Source: Clostridiales bacterium (GTDB lineage Bacteria > Bacillota > Clostridia > Oscillospirales > Oscillospiraceae). From it: a stretch of DNA of 14,764 nt. The translations under genes were made by a program, and so were the position numbers. A model generated the notes under the pieces. That model saw only the letters and a program-made list of their open reading frames with translations. It did no database searches and was not told where the DNA came from. Shown one piece after another: positions 1 to 7,919 of the stretch (the first letter of the stretch is position 1; every line of letters begins with the position of its first letter). The DNA is taken from NCBI GenBank assembly GCA_902362775.1, contig CABIXV010000011.1, positions 1-14,764 on the forward strand, written 5' to 3'.

Positions 1-18
1 GTCTACCAGATGTCTACC

Positions 19-54
19 AAGGGCACTTTTTCTTTGGAAAAGCGCCCTTTTTTA
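19..54 (+). terminator. Intrinsic terminator of an upstream gene
   Basis: A hairpin with arms AAGGGC (19-24) and GCCCTT (44-49), extended inward by CTTTT pairing with AAAAG, runs directly into a T-tract. It would end a plus-strand transcript entering from left of the window and insulates the S-layer gene that follows. The upstream gene itself is not visible. Confidence 0.8.
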
Positions 55-139
55 TTTGCTCTTAGCGGGTTTTCCTCACCTTTTTTGCTGTGCAAGGGGC
101 GTTATACAGGGCTAATGCCCTAAAAAGTCCTCAAAGCCT

Positions 140-190
140 CGAAAAAATGGGGATTTTGTCAGAAAAGTCCCCGAAAAAATTTAAGGAGGA
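140..190 (+). promoter_or_regulatory. Structured mRNA leader of the S-layer gene
   Basis: A stem-loop sits at 149-172: GGGGATTTT pairs with AAAAGTCCCC with one bulged G and loop GTCAG. It is flanked on both sides by the direct repeat CGAAAAAAT (140-148 and 172-180). A strong Shine-Dalgarno AAGGAGGA follows at 183-190, seven bases before the ATG at 198. A second small hairpin, AGGGC-TAAT-GCCCT, lies at 108-121. A possible -10 box TATACA is at 103-108, without a convincing -35, so the promoter is unsettled. A 5' stem-loop just above a strong ribosome site is a known way of stabilising abundant mRNAs; that role here is inferred. Confidence 0.5.
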
Positions 191-197
191 ATCCCGA

Positions 198-3170
198 ATG
201 AGAAACCTGAAACGGGCTCTTAGCCTGGCTCTGGCTTCCGTCATGGTCATGGGCCTGATGGTAGTCGGCACCGGCGCGAGCTACGCCGATGTGTCTTCCG
301 AGCAGAATCAGGAAGCCATCGAAGTTCTCCAGGAAGTCGGCATCATGACCGGCGACGAGAACGGCAACTTCAACCCCAACGCTAAGGTCACCCGCAACGA
401 GATGGCCGTGGTCATGTCCAACCTGCTGGACTACCGCGTAGCCAACTACAAGGGCACCAGCCCCTTCACTGATGTGCCCTCCTGGGCTGAACCCTATGTG
501 GCCGCCTGCTACACCAACGGCATCATCGCCGGCTACGACGCCAAGACCTTCGGCGGCAGCGACTCCGTCACTACCTCCCAGGCCGCTCTGATGCTGATGA
601 AGGCCCTGGGCTACTTCCAGTATCAGTCCGACTTCGAGGACGACTGGCAGTTCGCCACCATCAAGCAGGCTGGCAAGATCGAGCTGTTTGAAGATGTGGA
701 CTCCGGCGTTACCGAGGCCATGACCCGCAACGACCTGGCTCAACTGGTTCTGAACGCTCTGGAGTCCGGCATGGTCGAGGCTGACGACGACACCATCAAG
801 GTCAACGCCGACGGTGTGATCGTAGAGGCCGGCAAGGTCACCTACAACTATGTCACCAGCGACAAGGCTTATGCCCGCGCCATCAGCGATCTGCAGCCCA
901 CCTCCTCCACCAGCTCTACTAAGGGCTCCATCGTGGAACTGGGCGAGAAGCTGTACAACGGCGACCTGAAAAAGGACGAGGGCAGCGACGATTTCAACCG
1001 TCCCGCCAACGTCTGGACCTATAAGTCCAGCGAGATCGGCAAGTATGCCGACTCCGCCGAGCAGACCTGGACTGTCAAGGTCACCGAGAAGGCTCTGTAC
1101 CAGGCTGTCGGCTCCGCCGCTTTTGATAACTACGACTGGGCCATCTACCAGAACGGCGGCCTGGTTGCCGAGGACACCAACGCCGCCCCTCACGCTGCCC
1201 GCGACCTGGCTATCGCTCACAGCAAGACCAGCAGCGAGCGCGTGCTGACCGCTGACAAGGGCGTCCTGACTGAGGTCTTCGTGGACTCCGACAAGGAGAC
1301 CGTCGTTCTGACCCTGATCGACACCGGCGTAGCCAAGGTCACCAAGGTCACCGGCGACGAGGGCGACTACGAGGTCACCGTGTCTTTTAAGACCAAGGTA
1401 AACAACGGCGCTGGTTCTGCTTACACCCCCGACAACAAGTTCACCACCGATCAGAAGTTTGAGAAGGACGACATCGTCATCTACACCGCTTCTGTTTCCT
1501 CCGGCGAGATCGAGTCCCTGGCTGTAGCCGAAACTGTAGCCGGCAAGGTCACTGCTGTGAAGAACGCCGACTACGCCACTCTGGACGGCACCAAGTACAG
1601 CTACAACTACGCTTACACCAAGGAAGTCGCCAAAAACGGTATCGGCACCGGCCTGTACAATCTGGAGGACAGCGTCGCCGACGCCAACCCCGTCATCGAC
1701 AAGGAAGCCACCCTGTACCTGGATGCTTACGGCTACGCCGTAGCCTTCGAGGGTGATACCGCTACTGCCGAGGATTACCTGTTCGTGAAGGAAGTGGGCA
1801 CTGTCTTCAACAGCGAGCCCTCTGCCAAGGTCGTCTTCTATGACGGCACCGAGGACACCATCACCGTAGACCAGATCATCGACGGCGGCAAGTCCTATGA
1901 CGCCGTTAAGAGCGAGGACAATAATCCTGCTACCAAAGCCGTTGCTGAGAAGACCATCTACAAGTTCACCAAGGGCTCCAGCAGCTATGACCTGGAGGTC
2001 GTCGCCGAGAAGGCCGGCACCAGCGCCACTGTGAAGAAGGATGTTCCCTCCATCTCCGCCACCGGCACTGCAGACGGGCAGGCTACCAACAACAATACCG
2101 TGTTCGTAGACGTGGAGAATAACAACTCCTGGGTCGGCTACAAGAACGTATCCAGCAAGACCGGCGCTGATGTAAAGCTGGTTCTGAACAGCGACAATGT
2201 GGCCGAGGTCGTCTTCATCTATGGTAACTTCACCAGCGATGCCGACGCCGAGGACTACATCATCCTGAAGGGCACCGGCTATCAGGCTGAGAAGGACAAG
2301 AACAACAAGACCGTCTATCGCTTCATCGACGCCTATGACGCCAACGGCGAGAAGGTTGAAGACCTCTATACCGCCAGCGAGACTCTGGCTAAGAATGCCA
2401 AGAAGGCCATGTACCTGATCGAAAAGCGCGATGGCGATGACTATGTCCAGACCTGGACCCCCAAGTTCGATCTGAAGAACAACGCCGGTAAGGCCGCTGC
2501 CAACTGGGCTACCGCCGCCAAGGACGGCGTGCTGACCCTGAACACTGGTATCACCTTCGGCGGCAAAGACAAAAAGACCTTTGCCTATGACGACAACACC
2601 GTCTTCGTGGTGGTGGAGCTGAAGGCCAATGGCGATGTGGACCTGCTGCGCACCGGCGATATCTCTGATATCGAGGCCGATACCACTCGCGCCGCTGACA
2701 CCACCGGCGTGTATGTCATGACCGTGGACAACGAGTATGACCAGGCTCCTCTGGCCGAGACTGTCCTGGTTGTCGTGCCCGACGACAAGGGCATCACTGA
2801 GGGCGGCAAGGACCCCGTGGTGACCACTGATGGTTCTGTGACCGTTGATCTGAAAAACGAAGGCAGTCTGGCTATGACCATCACCGCTCCTACCATTGAT
2901 GGCAAGGACATCTCTGGTTGGGAAGCCAAGAATGTCACTGTGAAGACCACTCTGACTGTTGACGGGAAAGACTTCGCTAAGACTGTCAGCAGCGCTAAGG
3001 ATGAGAAGGTTTCTCTTGGTACTACTCTGAGTTCCCTCGACGACAGCGCACTGCCCAATGTGGCTATCTCCGGCAGCCATACTTATCAGGCTACTGTCGT
3101 TGTCACCTTCCAGGGCATGGACAACAACACCTATACTCTGACCGGCTCCAGCGCCATGATCTTCTCCTAA
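198..3170 (+). CDS. SLH-domain surface protein, probable major S-layer protein
   Basis: This 990-residue secreted protein is probably anchored to the cell wall through SLH domains, which bind secondary wall polymers. Residues 1-30 form a signal peptide: positive MRNLKR, a hydrophobic core, and likely cleavage after ASYA. Two clear SLH units follow at about 39-78 (IMTGDENGNFNP...VTRNEMAVVM) and 90-140 (FTDVPSWAEPYVAACYTNGI). A degenerate third is at about 150-190 (MTRNDLAQLVLNAL). The remaining 800 residues are acidic, rich in Asp/Lys/Val/Thr and beta-strand-like; I recognise no enzyme domain, and the last ~110 residues look Ig-like. The start at 198 is chosen because AAGGAGGA precedes it and the signal peptide begins there; the longer reading from 90 lacks a ribosome site. 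Codon use is strongly biased (AAG, GCC, ACC, CTG), which fits very high expression. It is monocistronic, with terminators on both sides. The S-layer role is inferred. Confidence 0.85.
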   Translation: MRNLKRALSLALASVMVMGLMVVGTGASYADVSSEQNQEAIEVLQEVGIMTGDENGNFNPNAKVTRNEMAVVMSNLLDYRVANYKGTSPFTDVPSWAEPYVAACYTNGIIAGYDAKTFGGSDSVTTSQAALMLMKALGYFQYQSDFEDDWQFATIKQAGKIELFEDVDSGVTEAMTRNDLAQLVLNALESGMVEADDDTIKVNADGVIVEAGKVTYNYVTSDKAYARAISDLQPTSSTSSTKGSIVELGEKLYNGDLKKDEGSDDFNRPANVWTYKSSEIGKYADSAEQTWTVKVTEKALYQAVGSAAFDNYDWAIYQNGGLVAEDTNAAPHAARDLAIAHSKTSSERVLTADKGVLTEVFVDSDKETVVLTLIDTGVAKVTKVTGDEGDYEVTVSFKTKVNNGAGSAYTPDNKFTTDQKFEKDDIVIYTASVSSGEIESLAVAETVAGKVTAVKNADYATLDGTKYSYNYAYTKEVAKNGIGTGLYNLEDSVADANPVIDKEATLYLDAYGYAVAFEGDTATAEDYLFVKEVGTVFNSEPSAKVVFYDGTEDTITVDQIIDGGKSYDAVKSEDNNPATKAVAEKTIYKFTKGSSSYDLEVVAEKAGTSATVKKDVPSISATGTADGQATNNNTVFVDVENNNSWVGYKNVSSKTGADVKLVLNSDNVAEVVFIYGNFTSDADAEDYIILKGTGYQAEKDKNNKTVYRFIDAYDANGEKVEDLYTASETLAKNAKKAMYLIEKRDGDDYVQTWTPKFDLKNNAGKAAANWATAAKDGVLTLNTGITFGGKDKKTFAYDDNTVFVVVELKANGDVDLLRTGDISDIEADTTRAADTTGVYVMTVDNEYDQAPLAETVLVVVPDDKGITEGGKDPVVTTDGSVTVDLKNEGSLAMTITAPTIDGKDISGWEAKNVTVKTTLTVDGKDFAKTVSSAKDEKVSLGTTLSSLDDSALPNVAISGSHTYQATVVVTFQGMDNNTYTLTGSSAMIFS

Positions 3171-3208
3171 GCTTTTATTGGTCAGCAGTCTAAGACAACC
3201 ATAACGTG

Positions 3209-3245
3209 TCGCCCCTGGGCCAGTTGGCCTGGGGGCGATTCTTTC
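3209..3245 (+). terminator. Terminator of the S-layer gene
   Basis: A 13-bp stem (TCGCCCCTGGGCC with GGCCTGGGGGCGA, two G-T wobbles, loop AGTT) spans 3209-3238 and is followed by ATTCTTTC. It starts 38 bases after the S-layer stop codon. The T-tract is interrupted, but the stem is very stable. The minus-strand gene at 3249-3680 ends just beyond it, so the hairpin may also block minus-strand read-through, although there is no T-tract on that side. Confidence 0.75.
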
Positions 3246-3248
3246 ATA

Positions 3249-3680
3249 TCAGGCTAGTGCAAGGTAATGGTATACCGTCCCATTTCGGTTGGTGGCAATA
3301 TTGGCAGCCTTGCTCTGGTCCGAGAAAATTTTGACGGCAAACCCGGTGTCCGTGATCTCCGCGCAAATGATGTTGCAGCGGTCATTTTTTAACCGCAGAG
3401 GGTATCCGTCTAAGATCAAGCCGCCCTGACAGGTAAAATAGTTTGGTGGACAGTAGTAAAAGCAGGTCGTTCCATCTTCTGGAAATAAAATCACCGCCTT
3501 GGGACGGAACCCCAGATAGATTGTCCGGTCTGCCGTCCCGTCGCCGGTATAGGTCCCGGTGACGATTCTTGGAATTACTTTGTCTAACTTTGCGTTGTCA
3601 GCATTGAAGTCCTCCCGGAGGACGGGGTCTTCCGCCGCCCATTGATTGAGCTGGAAATGTTCCGTGTAACTGCTTGCCAT
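3249..3680 (-). CDS. Orphan phage tail-fibre-like protein
   Basis: A 143-residue protein without signal peptide or membrane segment. Its N-terminus (EHFQLNQWAAEDPVLREDFN, then ADNAKLDKV) resembles the short start seen in many Firmicutes prophage tail and structural proteins, of the pattern 'Y-L-x-QW-x-x-x-D-x-x-R-x-DFN-x-D-x-x-K-I-D'. The C-terminal part (TYTGDGTADRTIYLGFRPKA ... GTVYHYLALA) looks like the beta-rich tip of tail-fibre proteins, which often end in a G-T-x-Y-Y-x-A pattern. This is recall of family style, not a search result. The start is supported by AAAGGA at 3690-3695, nine bases upstream. No other phage gene is near, so it is a stranded remnant or a domesticated gene. It may instead be a small host protein with a shared fold; the function is unknown. 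Confidence 0.6.
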   Translation of the reverse strand: MASSYTEHFQLNQWAAEDPVLREDFNADNAKLDKVIPRIVTGTYTGDGTADRTIYLGFRPKAVILFPEDGTTCFYYCPPNYFTCQGGLILDGYPLRLKNDRCNIICAEITDTGFAVKIFSDQSKAANIATNRNGTVYHYLALA

Positions 3681-3745
3681 AGTCCATCGTCCTTTCTGTG
3701 TTTGAAATCTTTGATTGGGGCGTGAGGCCTTTCCCTCTGTCTAAC

Positions 3746-3775
3746 ACAAAAAACCGCCCCGGAGTGGGACGGTTT
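3746..3775 (-). terminator. Terminator-like hairpin in the leader of the phage-like gene
   Basis: Read on the minus strand, AAACCGTCCC pairs with GGGGCGGTTT (10 bp with one T-G wobble, loop ACTCC). The run TTTTTT follows immediately, partly within the stem. It lies after the gapA terminator and 66 bases before the start codon of the 3249-3680 gene. It is therefore either a back-up gapA terminator or an attenuator in that gene's own leader. The hairpin is clear; the role is inferred. Confidence 0.65.
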
Positions 3776-3791
3776 CATACATTTTTTGGAA

Positions 3792-3797
3792 ATTATA
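3792..3797 (-). promoter_or_regulatory. Possible -10 box for the phage-like gene
   Basis: A perfect TATAAT reads on the minus strand at 3797-3792, in an AT-rich stretch between the gapA terminator and the leader hairpin. The -35 region, 17 bases further upstream, is only T-rich (TCTTTT) and poor. If used, transcription would start near 3785 and run through the hairpin at 3775-3746 before reaching the gene. Confidence 0.4.
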
Positions 3798-3811
3798 ATA
3801 CTTCTATATTC

Positions 3812-3846
3812 AAAAAAAGAAAAAGGGCGCCGCGGCTGCGGCGCCC
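3812..3846 (-). terminator. Strong terminator of gapA
   Basis: A perfect 9-bp GC stem, GGGCGCCGC with GCGGCGCCC (3825-3846, four-base loop), is followed on the minus strand by TTTTTCTTTTTTTG. It lies 20 bases past the gapA stop codon. It is one of the strongest intrinsic terminators in the window, as expected after a highly transcribed glycolytic gene. Confidence 0.92.
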
Positions 3847-3865
3847 TGATCGAATCAGAAAAATC

Positions 3866-4894
<1,029 letters not shown>

Positions 4895-4903
4895 TCAAAG
4901 AAT

Positions 4904-4932
4904 CAATATCTATTGCTTCCACTGGTATTATA
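4904..4932 (-). promoter_or_regulatory. gapA promoter -10 box with adjacent small inverted repeat
   Basis: TATAAT reads on the minus strand at 4932-4927, about 50 bases before the gapA ATG, giving a predicted start near 4920. No good -35 is visible at 16-18 bases. Just downstream, at 4904-4915, CAATA-TC-TATTG forms an inverted repeat with 5-bp arms, in a position where a repressor could act. The -10 box is convincing; the repeat is short and may be chance in AT-rich DNA. Confidence 0.5.
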
Positions 4933-5056
4933 CCCCGTTTCAATGCCTTTTGATAGTGACTTTTTTCATATATTTCGGGAGGATTTTCCAATACTTTTCC
5001 GATAAAATTGGCAATTCGACAAGTTAAGCGAGGACTAGGTAGGATTTTCGGAGGTT

Positions 5057-5109
5057 CTTTGGCGTTAAGGCGGGGCTTATCCGCCGCTTTCCCCAAAGAG
5101 GCTGTTTTT
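5057..5109 (+). other. Nested inverted repeat in the gapA / kinase-like intergenic region
   Basis: The 368-base gap between gapA and the next gene is divergent. Besides the two promoters it holds a nested structure: outer arms CTTTGG (5057-5062) and CCAAAG (5093-5098) enclose inner arms GGCGG (5069-5073) and CCGCC (5081-5085). A T-run (5104-5109) follows five bases later. This could end a short plus-strand RNA, possibly one starting after the weak -10 TAAAAT at 5003-5008, or it could be a cruciform-type regulatory site. There is no open reading frame here with a convincing ribosome site. Confidence 0.35.
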
Positions 5110-5120
5110 CGACTTTTCTC

Positions 5121-5149
5121 TTGTTGCCAGTGGAAATTTTTGATATACT
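5121..5149 (+). promoter_or_regulatory. Promoter of the PAS/ATPase gene
   Basis: TTGTTG (5121-5126), a 17-base spacer and the extended -10 TGATATACT (TG at 5141-5142, box 5144-5149). Predicted start is near 5156, leaving a leader of about 90 bases that contains a weak GCGCG/CGCGC pairing (5192-5196 with 5210-5214). The 10-mer TGATATACTG recurs in the glgP promoter. Confidence 0.65.
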
Positions 5150-5244
5150 GGAAATGCGTCATGATAGCGGCGCAGGCAACACATCCTAACCGCGCGGCTG
5201 TCTTCGGTACGCGCCTTAAGAAACCCTGACCGAAAGGATGCGAC

Positions 5245-6294
5245 ATGATCGAATTAAACCTGTCTATTTTAGAAAATCTGCCAGAGGCGGCGGTCTATGT
5301 CGTGCTGGGACGGATCACGGCCATCAATCCCATGGCGGCCCACTATCTGCCCCAGTTGGAGATCGACGGACCGGTGCCCGGTTATCTGGACCTGCCCCGG
5401 TATGGCCCTAAGGGGGTTGGCACGTTTACCGCCGGACGGACCACCTATGCCTTCAGCCGTACAGACACAGGAGAGGGACAGTTGTTTTTGTTCCACCCCG
5501 CCCCACAGACGTCGCTGACAGACCTGCAGCTGGAGGGGACTATCCGGCAGATGCGGCAGCTGATGGCGGAATTTCTGACCCAGATCGGACCCATGACAGA
5601 GGGGGGAGAGGGGAAGCTCTCTACCGCGGCCCGGGAGAATTTCAGCAAGAGCTACCACCGGATGTTCCGACTGCTGAACAACCTAGATTTTGTCACTTCG
5701 GCTGCCGGGCCGGACGGCATCCCCTTCCGACCGTCCGTATTAGACCTGGCTGGGCTGTGCCGCCAGATCGCCCGGGACGCGGGCCAACTGCTTCAGCAGG
5801 ACACCCACCTGGAGTACCGCTCTGACCTGCCCTCTCTGCTCATCCAGGGAGATATCCCCCTCCTTCAGCGTATGCTGCTGGGGCTGATCTCCAACTCAGT
5901 ACAGACGATGAGGGGTGGCGTGGTGCTCCTCTCTCTGCGCCGTCAGGGTGACCGCGCTGTACTCTCCCTCACAGACAGCGGGGAGCGGCCCTCTGACCGG
6001 CAGTTGGCGGCCCTGTTGCAGCAGGACACTGATCAAGCTATCCCCCAGCCCGGCCAGGGGGCCGGACTGGGCCTGTCGGTAGTTCGGCACATCGCAGCCC
6101 TCCACAGGGGGACCATGCTGGTGGAGTGGGGTGAGAAGGCCCCGGTCATTCTCATCTCTCTGCCTGCTGGTGCCCAGGAGCGGCTTGCGGTGCGCACACC
6201 GGAGGTACAGCAGGATGGCGGCCTATCCCCACTGCTGGTAGAGTTGTCCGACGTGCTGCCCTCTCAGCTCTTTGGTCAGGAAGGGCTGGACTAA
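5245..6294 (+). CDS. PAS and HATPase protein, degenerate sensor-kinase-like
   Basis: A 349-residue soluble protein built like a cytosolic sensor histidine kinase. Residues 1-90 look PAS-like (ILENLPEAAVYVV...RITAINPMAAHYL). Residues 95-150 look like the two dimerisation helices, and 195-310 form an HATPase_c domain. In the ATPase domain the N-box Asn217 (LISNSVQTM), the G1 motif DSG at 244-246 and the G2 motif GQGAGLGLS (270-278) are visible. Helix one (RQMRQLMAEFLTQIGPM) shows no histidine where H-E-x-x-x-P is expected; the only nearby one is His138 in the second helix. It may therefore bind ATP without autophosphorylating, or use a non-canonical site. No response-regulator gene is adjacent. 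No membrane segment is seen, so the signal is probably internal. AAAGGA at 5233-5238 supports the start. ATPase-domain call firm, role unknown. Confidence 0.75.
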   Translation: MIELNLSILENLPEAAVYVVLGRITAINPMAAHYLPQLEIDGPVPGYLDLPRYGPKGVGTFTAGRTTYAFSRTDTGEGQLFLFHPAPQTSLTDLQLEGTIRQMRQLMAEFLTQIGPMTEGGEGKLSTAARENFSKSYHRMFRLLNNLDFVTSAAGPDGIPFRPSVLDLAGLCRQIARDAGQLLQQDTHLEYRSDLPSLLIQGDIPLLQRMLLGLISNSVQTMRGGVVLLSLRRQGDRAVLSLTDSGERPSDRQLAALLQQDTDQAIPQPGQGAGLGLSVVRHIAALHRGTMLVEWGEKAPVILISLPAGAQERLAVRTPEVQQDGGLSPLLVELSDVLPSQLFGQEGLD

Positions 6295-6309
6295 AATTCT
6301 TTTGCGGAC

Positions 6310-6340
6310 GGCCCGGAATAAGAGTTCCGGGCCCCTTTTA
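6310..6340 (+). terminator. Terminator of the PAS/ATPase gene
   Basis: A perfect 9-bp stem, GGCCCGGAA with TTCCGGGCC and loop TAAGAG (6310-6333), is followed by CCTTTTA. It begins 16 bases after the stop codon and separates this gene from the following operon. Confidence 0.85.
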
Positions 6341-6363
6341 TGCCCGATAATTCTCGAAACCCC

Positions 6364-6393
6364 TTGACGGTCCCCGCCGCCCAGGGGTAAAAT
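6364..6393 (+). promoter_or_regulatory. Promoter of the DUF1846 operon
   Basis: TTGACG (6364-6369) and TAAAAT (6388-6393) are separated by 18 bases, close to the housekeeping consensus. The predicted start is near 6400, giving a short leader of about 30 bases with Shine-Dalgarno GGGGGAG at 6418-6424, six bases before a GTG start. Confidence 0.7.
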
Positions 6394-6430
6394 ATCTTGT
6401 TTGTATTAGGAAAGAACGGGGGAGTCTTTT

Positions 6431-7918
6431 GTGGGCAAGACAGGCTTTGACAACCAGCGGTATCTGCAGCTCCAGTCCCAGCATATCCAGGATCGGATCG
6501 ACCAATTCGGGGGCAAGCTGTATCTGGAATTCGGGGGCAAGCTCTTCGACGACTACCATGCGTCCCGCGTCCTGCCCGGCTTCGCGCCGGACAGCAAGGT
6601 CCGGATGCTGGAGAAGCTGAAGGACAAGGCGGAGATTCTCATTGCCATCAAGGCCGGCGATATCGAAAAGAACAAGGTCCGTGGGGACCTGGGTATCACC
6701 TATGACAGCGAGGTACTGCGCCTCATCGATATTTTCCGGGGCAGGGGCCTGTTCGTGGGCAGCGTGGTGGTGACCCAGTATACCGGCCAGCCTGCCGCCG
6801 ACGCCTTCCAGTCCCGGCTGGAGCAGTTAGGCGTCAAAGTGTACCGCCACTACCCCATCGCCGGCTATCCCCATAATATCACAAAGATCGTCAGCGACGA
6901 GGGCTTTGGAAAAAATGACTATGTGGAGACCAGCCATCCCCTGGTGGTGGTCACCGCCCCCGGCCCGGGGAGCGGGAAGATGGCCACATGCCTCTCCCAG
7001 CTCTACCATGAGCACAAGCGGGGCATTGTGGCCGGCTATGCCAAATTTGAGACCTTCCCCGTCTGGAACCTTCCGCTGAAGCATCCGGTAAACCTGGCCT
7101 ACGAGGCGGCGACCGCGGACCTGGACGACGTGAATATGATCGATCCCTTCCATCTTCAGGCCTATGGGCAGACCACCGTCAACTACAACCGGGACGTGGA
7201 GGTATTCCCCGTTCTGGCGGCCATGTTTGAAAAGATTACCGGAAGCTGCCCCTATAAGTCCCCCACTGATATGGGGGTGAATATGGCAGGCAACTGCATC
7301 ACTGACGATCCGGTGTGCCGGGAGGCCGCCTGTCAGGAGATCGTCCGCCGCTACTATGAGGCCCTGTGCGATCAGCGCCAGGGCCGTGGCTCGGAGGACA
7401 CGGTATACAAGCTGGAGCTTCTGATGCAGCAGGCCGGCGTCACCCCCGATATCCGCCCTGTGGTGGCAGCGGCCGCCCACATGGCCGAGGAGACCGGCGA
7501 GCCCGCCATGGCCATCCAGCTGGCAGACGGCACTATGGTCACCGGAAAGACCTCAGAGCTGATGGGCTGCTCCGCCGCCGCCCTGCTTAACGCCTTGAAA
7601 TATCTATCCGGCGCGGGAGGCCACGGAATCCATCTCATTGCCCAGTCCGCCATCGAGCCCATCCAGACCGTGAAGGTCAAGCATCTGGGTTCAGCCAACC
7701 CCCGTCTCCACAGTGACGAGGTGCTTATCGCCCTGGCCTCCTCGGCCAACGCCGATCCCAAGGCCGCCAGGGCCCTGGATCATCTGGAAGAATTAGGGGG
7801 ATGTCAGGCCCACTGCACCGTCATCCTCTCCCCCGCCGACGCGGTGACCTATAAAAAGTTGGGCCTTCAGCTCACCTGTGAGCCCCAGTACCAGACCAAC
7901 AAACTCTATCACCGGTAA
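6431..7918 (+). CDS. DUF1846 (UPF0371) family protein
   Basis: A 495-residue cytosolic protein of full family length with a GTG start. I recognise the family by its conserved N-terminus (FGGKLYLEFGGKLFDDYHAS, then RVLPGFAPD), by APGPGSGK at 176-183 followed by MATCLSQLYHE, and by GYAKFETFPVWNLPLKHPVN after residue 200. The glycine-rich APGPGSGK resembles a nucleotide-binding loop, but whether it binds nucleotide is not settled from sequence. The biochemical role of this widespread anaerobe/Firmicutes family is not established to my knowledge, so I assign none. The coding DNA carries a 16-base direct repeat (6504-6519 and 6528-6543) encoding the doubled FGGKL, a family feature rather than a mutation. 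The gene ends one base before the ATG of the membrane-protein gene, so the two are almost certainly co-transcribed. Confidence 0.9.
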   Translation: MGKTGFDNQRYLQLQSQHIQDRIDQFGGKLYLEFGGKLFDDYHASRVLPGFAPDSKVRMLEKLKDKAEILIAIKAGDIEKNKVRGDLGITYDSEVLRLIDIFRGRGLFVGSVVVTQYTGQPAADAFQSRLEQLGVKVYRHYPIAGYPHNITKIVSDEGFGKNDYVETSHPLVVVTAPGPGSGKMATCLSQLYHEHKRGIVAGYAKFETFPVWNLPLKHPVNLAYEAATADLDDVNMIDPFHLQAYGQTTVNYNRDVEVFPVLAAMFEKITGSCPYKSPTDMGVNMAGNCITDDPVCREAACQEIVRRYYEALCDQRQGRGSEDTVYKLELLMQQAGVTPDIRPVVAAAAHMAEETGEPAMAIQLADGTMVTGKTSELMGCSAAALLNALKYLSGAGGHGIHLIAQSAIEPIQTVKVKHLGSANPRLHSDEVLIALASSANADPKAARALDHLEELGGCQAHCTVILSPADAVTYKKLGLQLTCEPQYQTNKLYHR

Positions 7919-7919
7919 C

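Noticed and set aside
1..19. Tandem GTCTACCA (1-8 and 12-19), considered as a tRNA 3' end or attachment site
   Set aside because: No acceptor or T-arm pairing can be built from the few bases available, and the rest lies outside the window.
90..197. An upstream start extending the S-layer protein by 36 residues
   Set aside because: It has no ribosome site, would bury the signal peptide, and covers the leader hairpin and the Shine-Dalgarno used by the ATG at 198.
159..3080. A 973-residue open frame antisense to the S-layer gene
   Set aside because: It arises because the real gene almost never uses TTA, CTA or TCA codons in frame; the translation is low-complexity Gly/Val/Leu/Asp/His sequence with no recognisable domain, and a shadow of a strongly biased gene explains it.
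5008..5229. A 73-residue plus-strand frame in the gapA / PAS-ATPase gap
   Set aside because: It has no ribosome site and runs through the nested inverted repeat and the promoter of the next gene.
6504..6543. A 16-base direct repeat in the DUF1846 gene
   Set aside because: It encodes the doubled FGGKL that I recall as conserved in the family, so it is protein sequence and not a repeat element.
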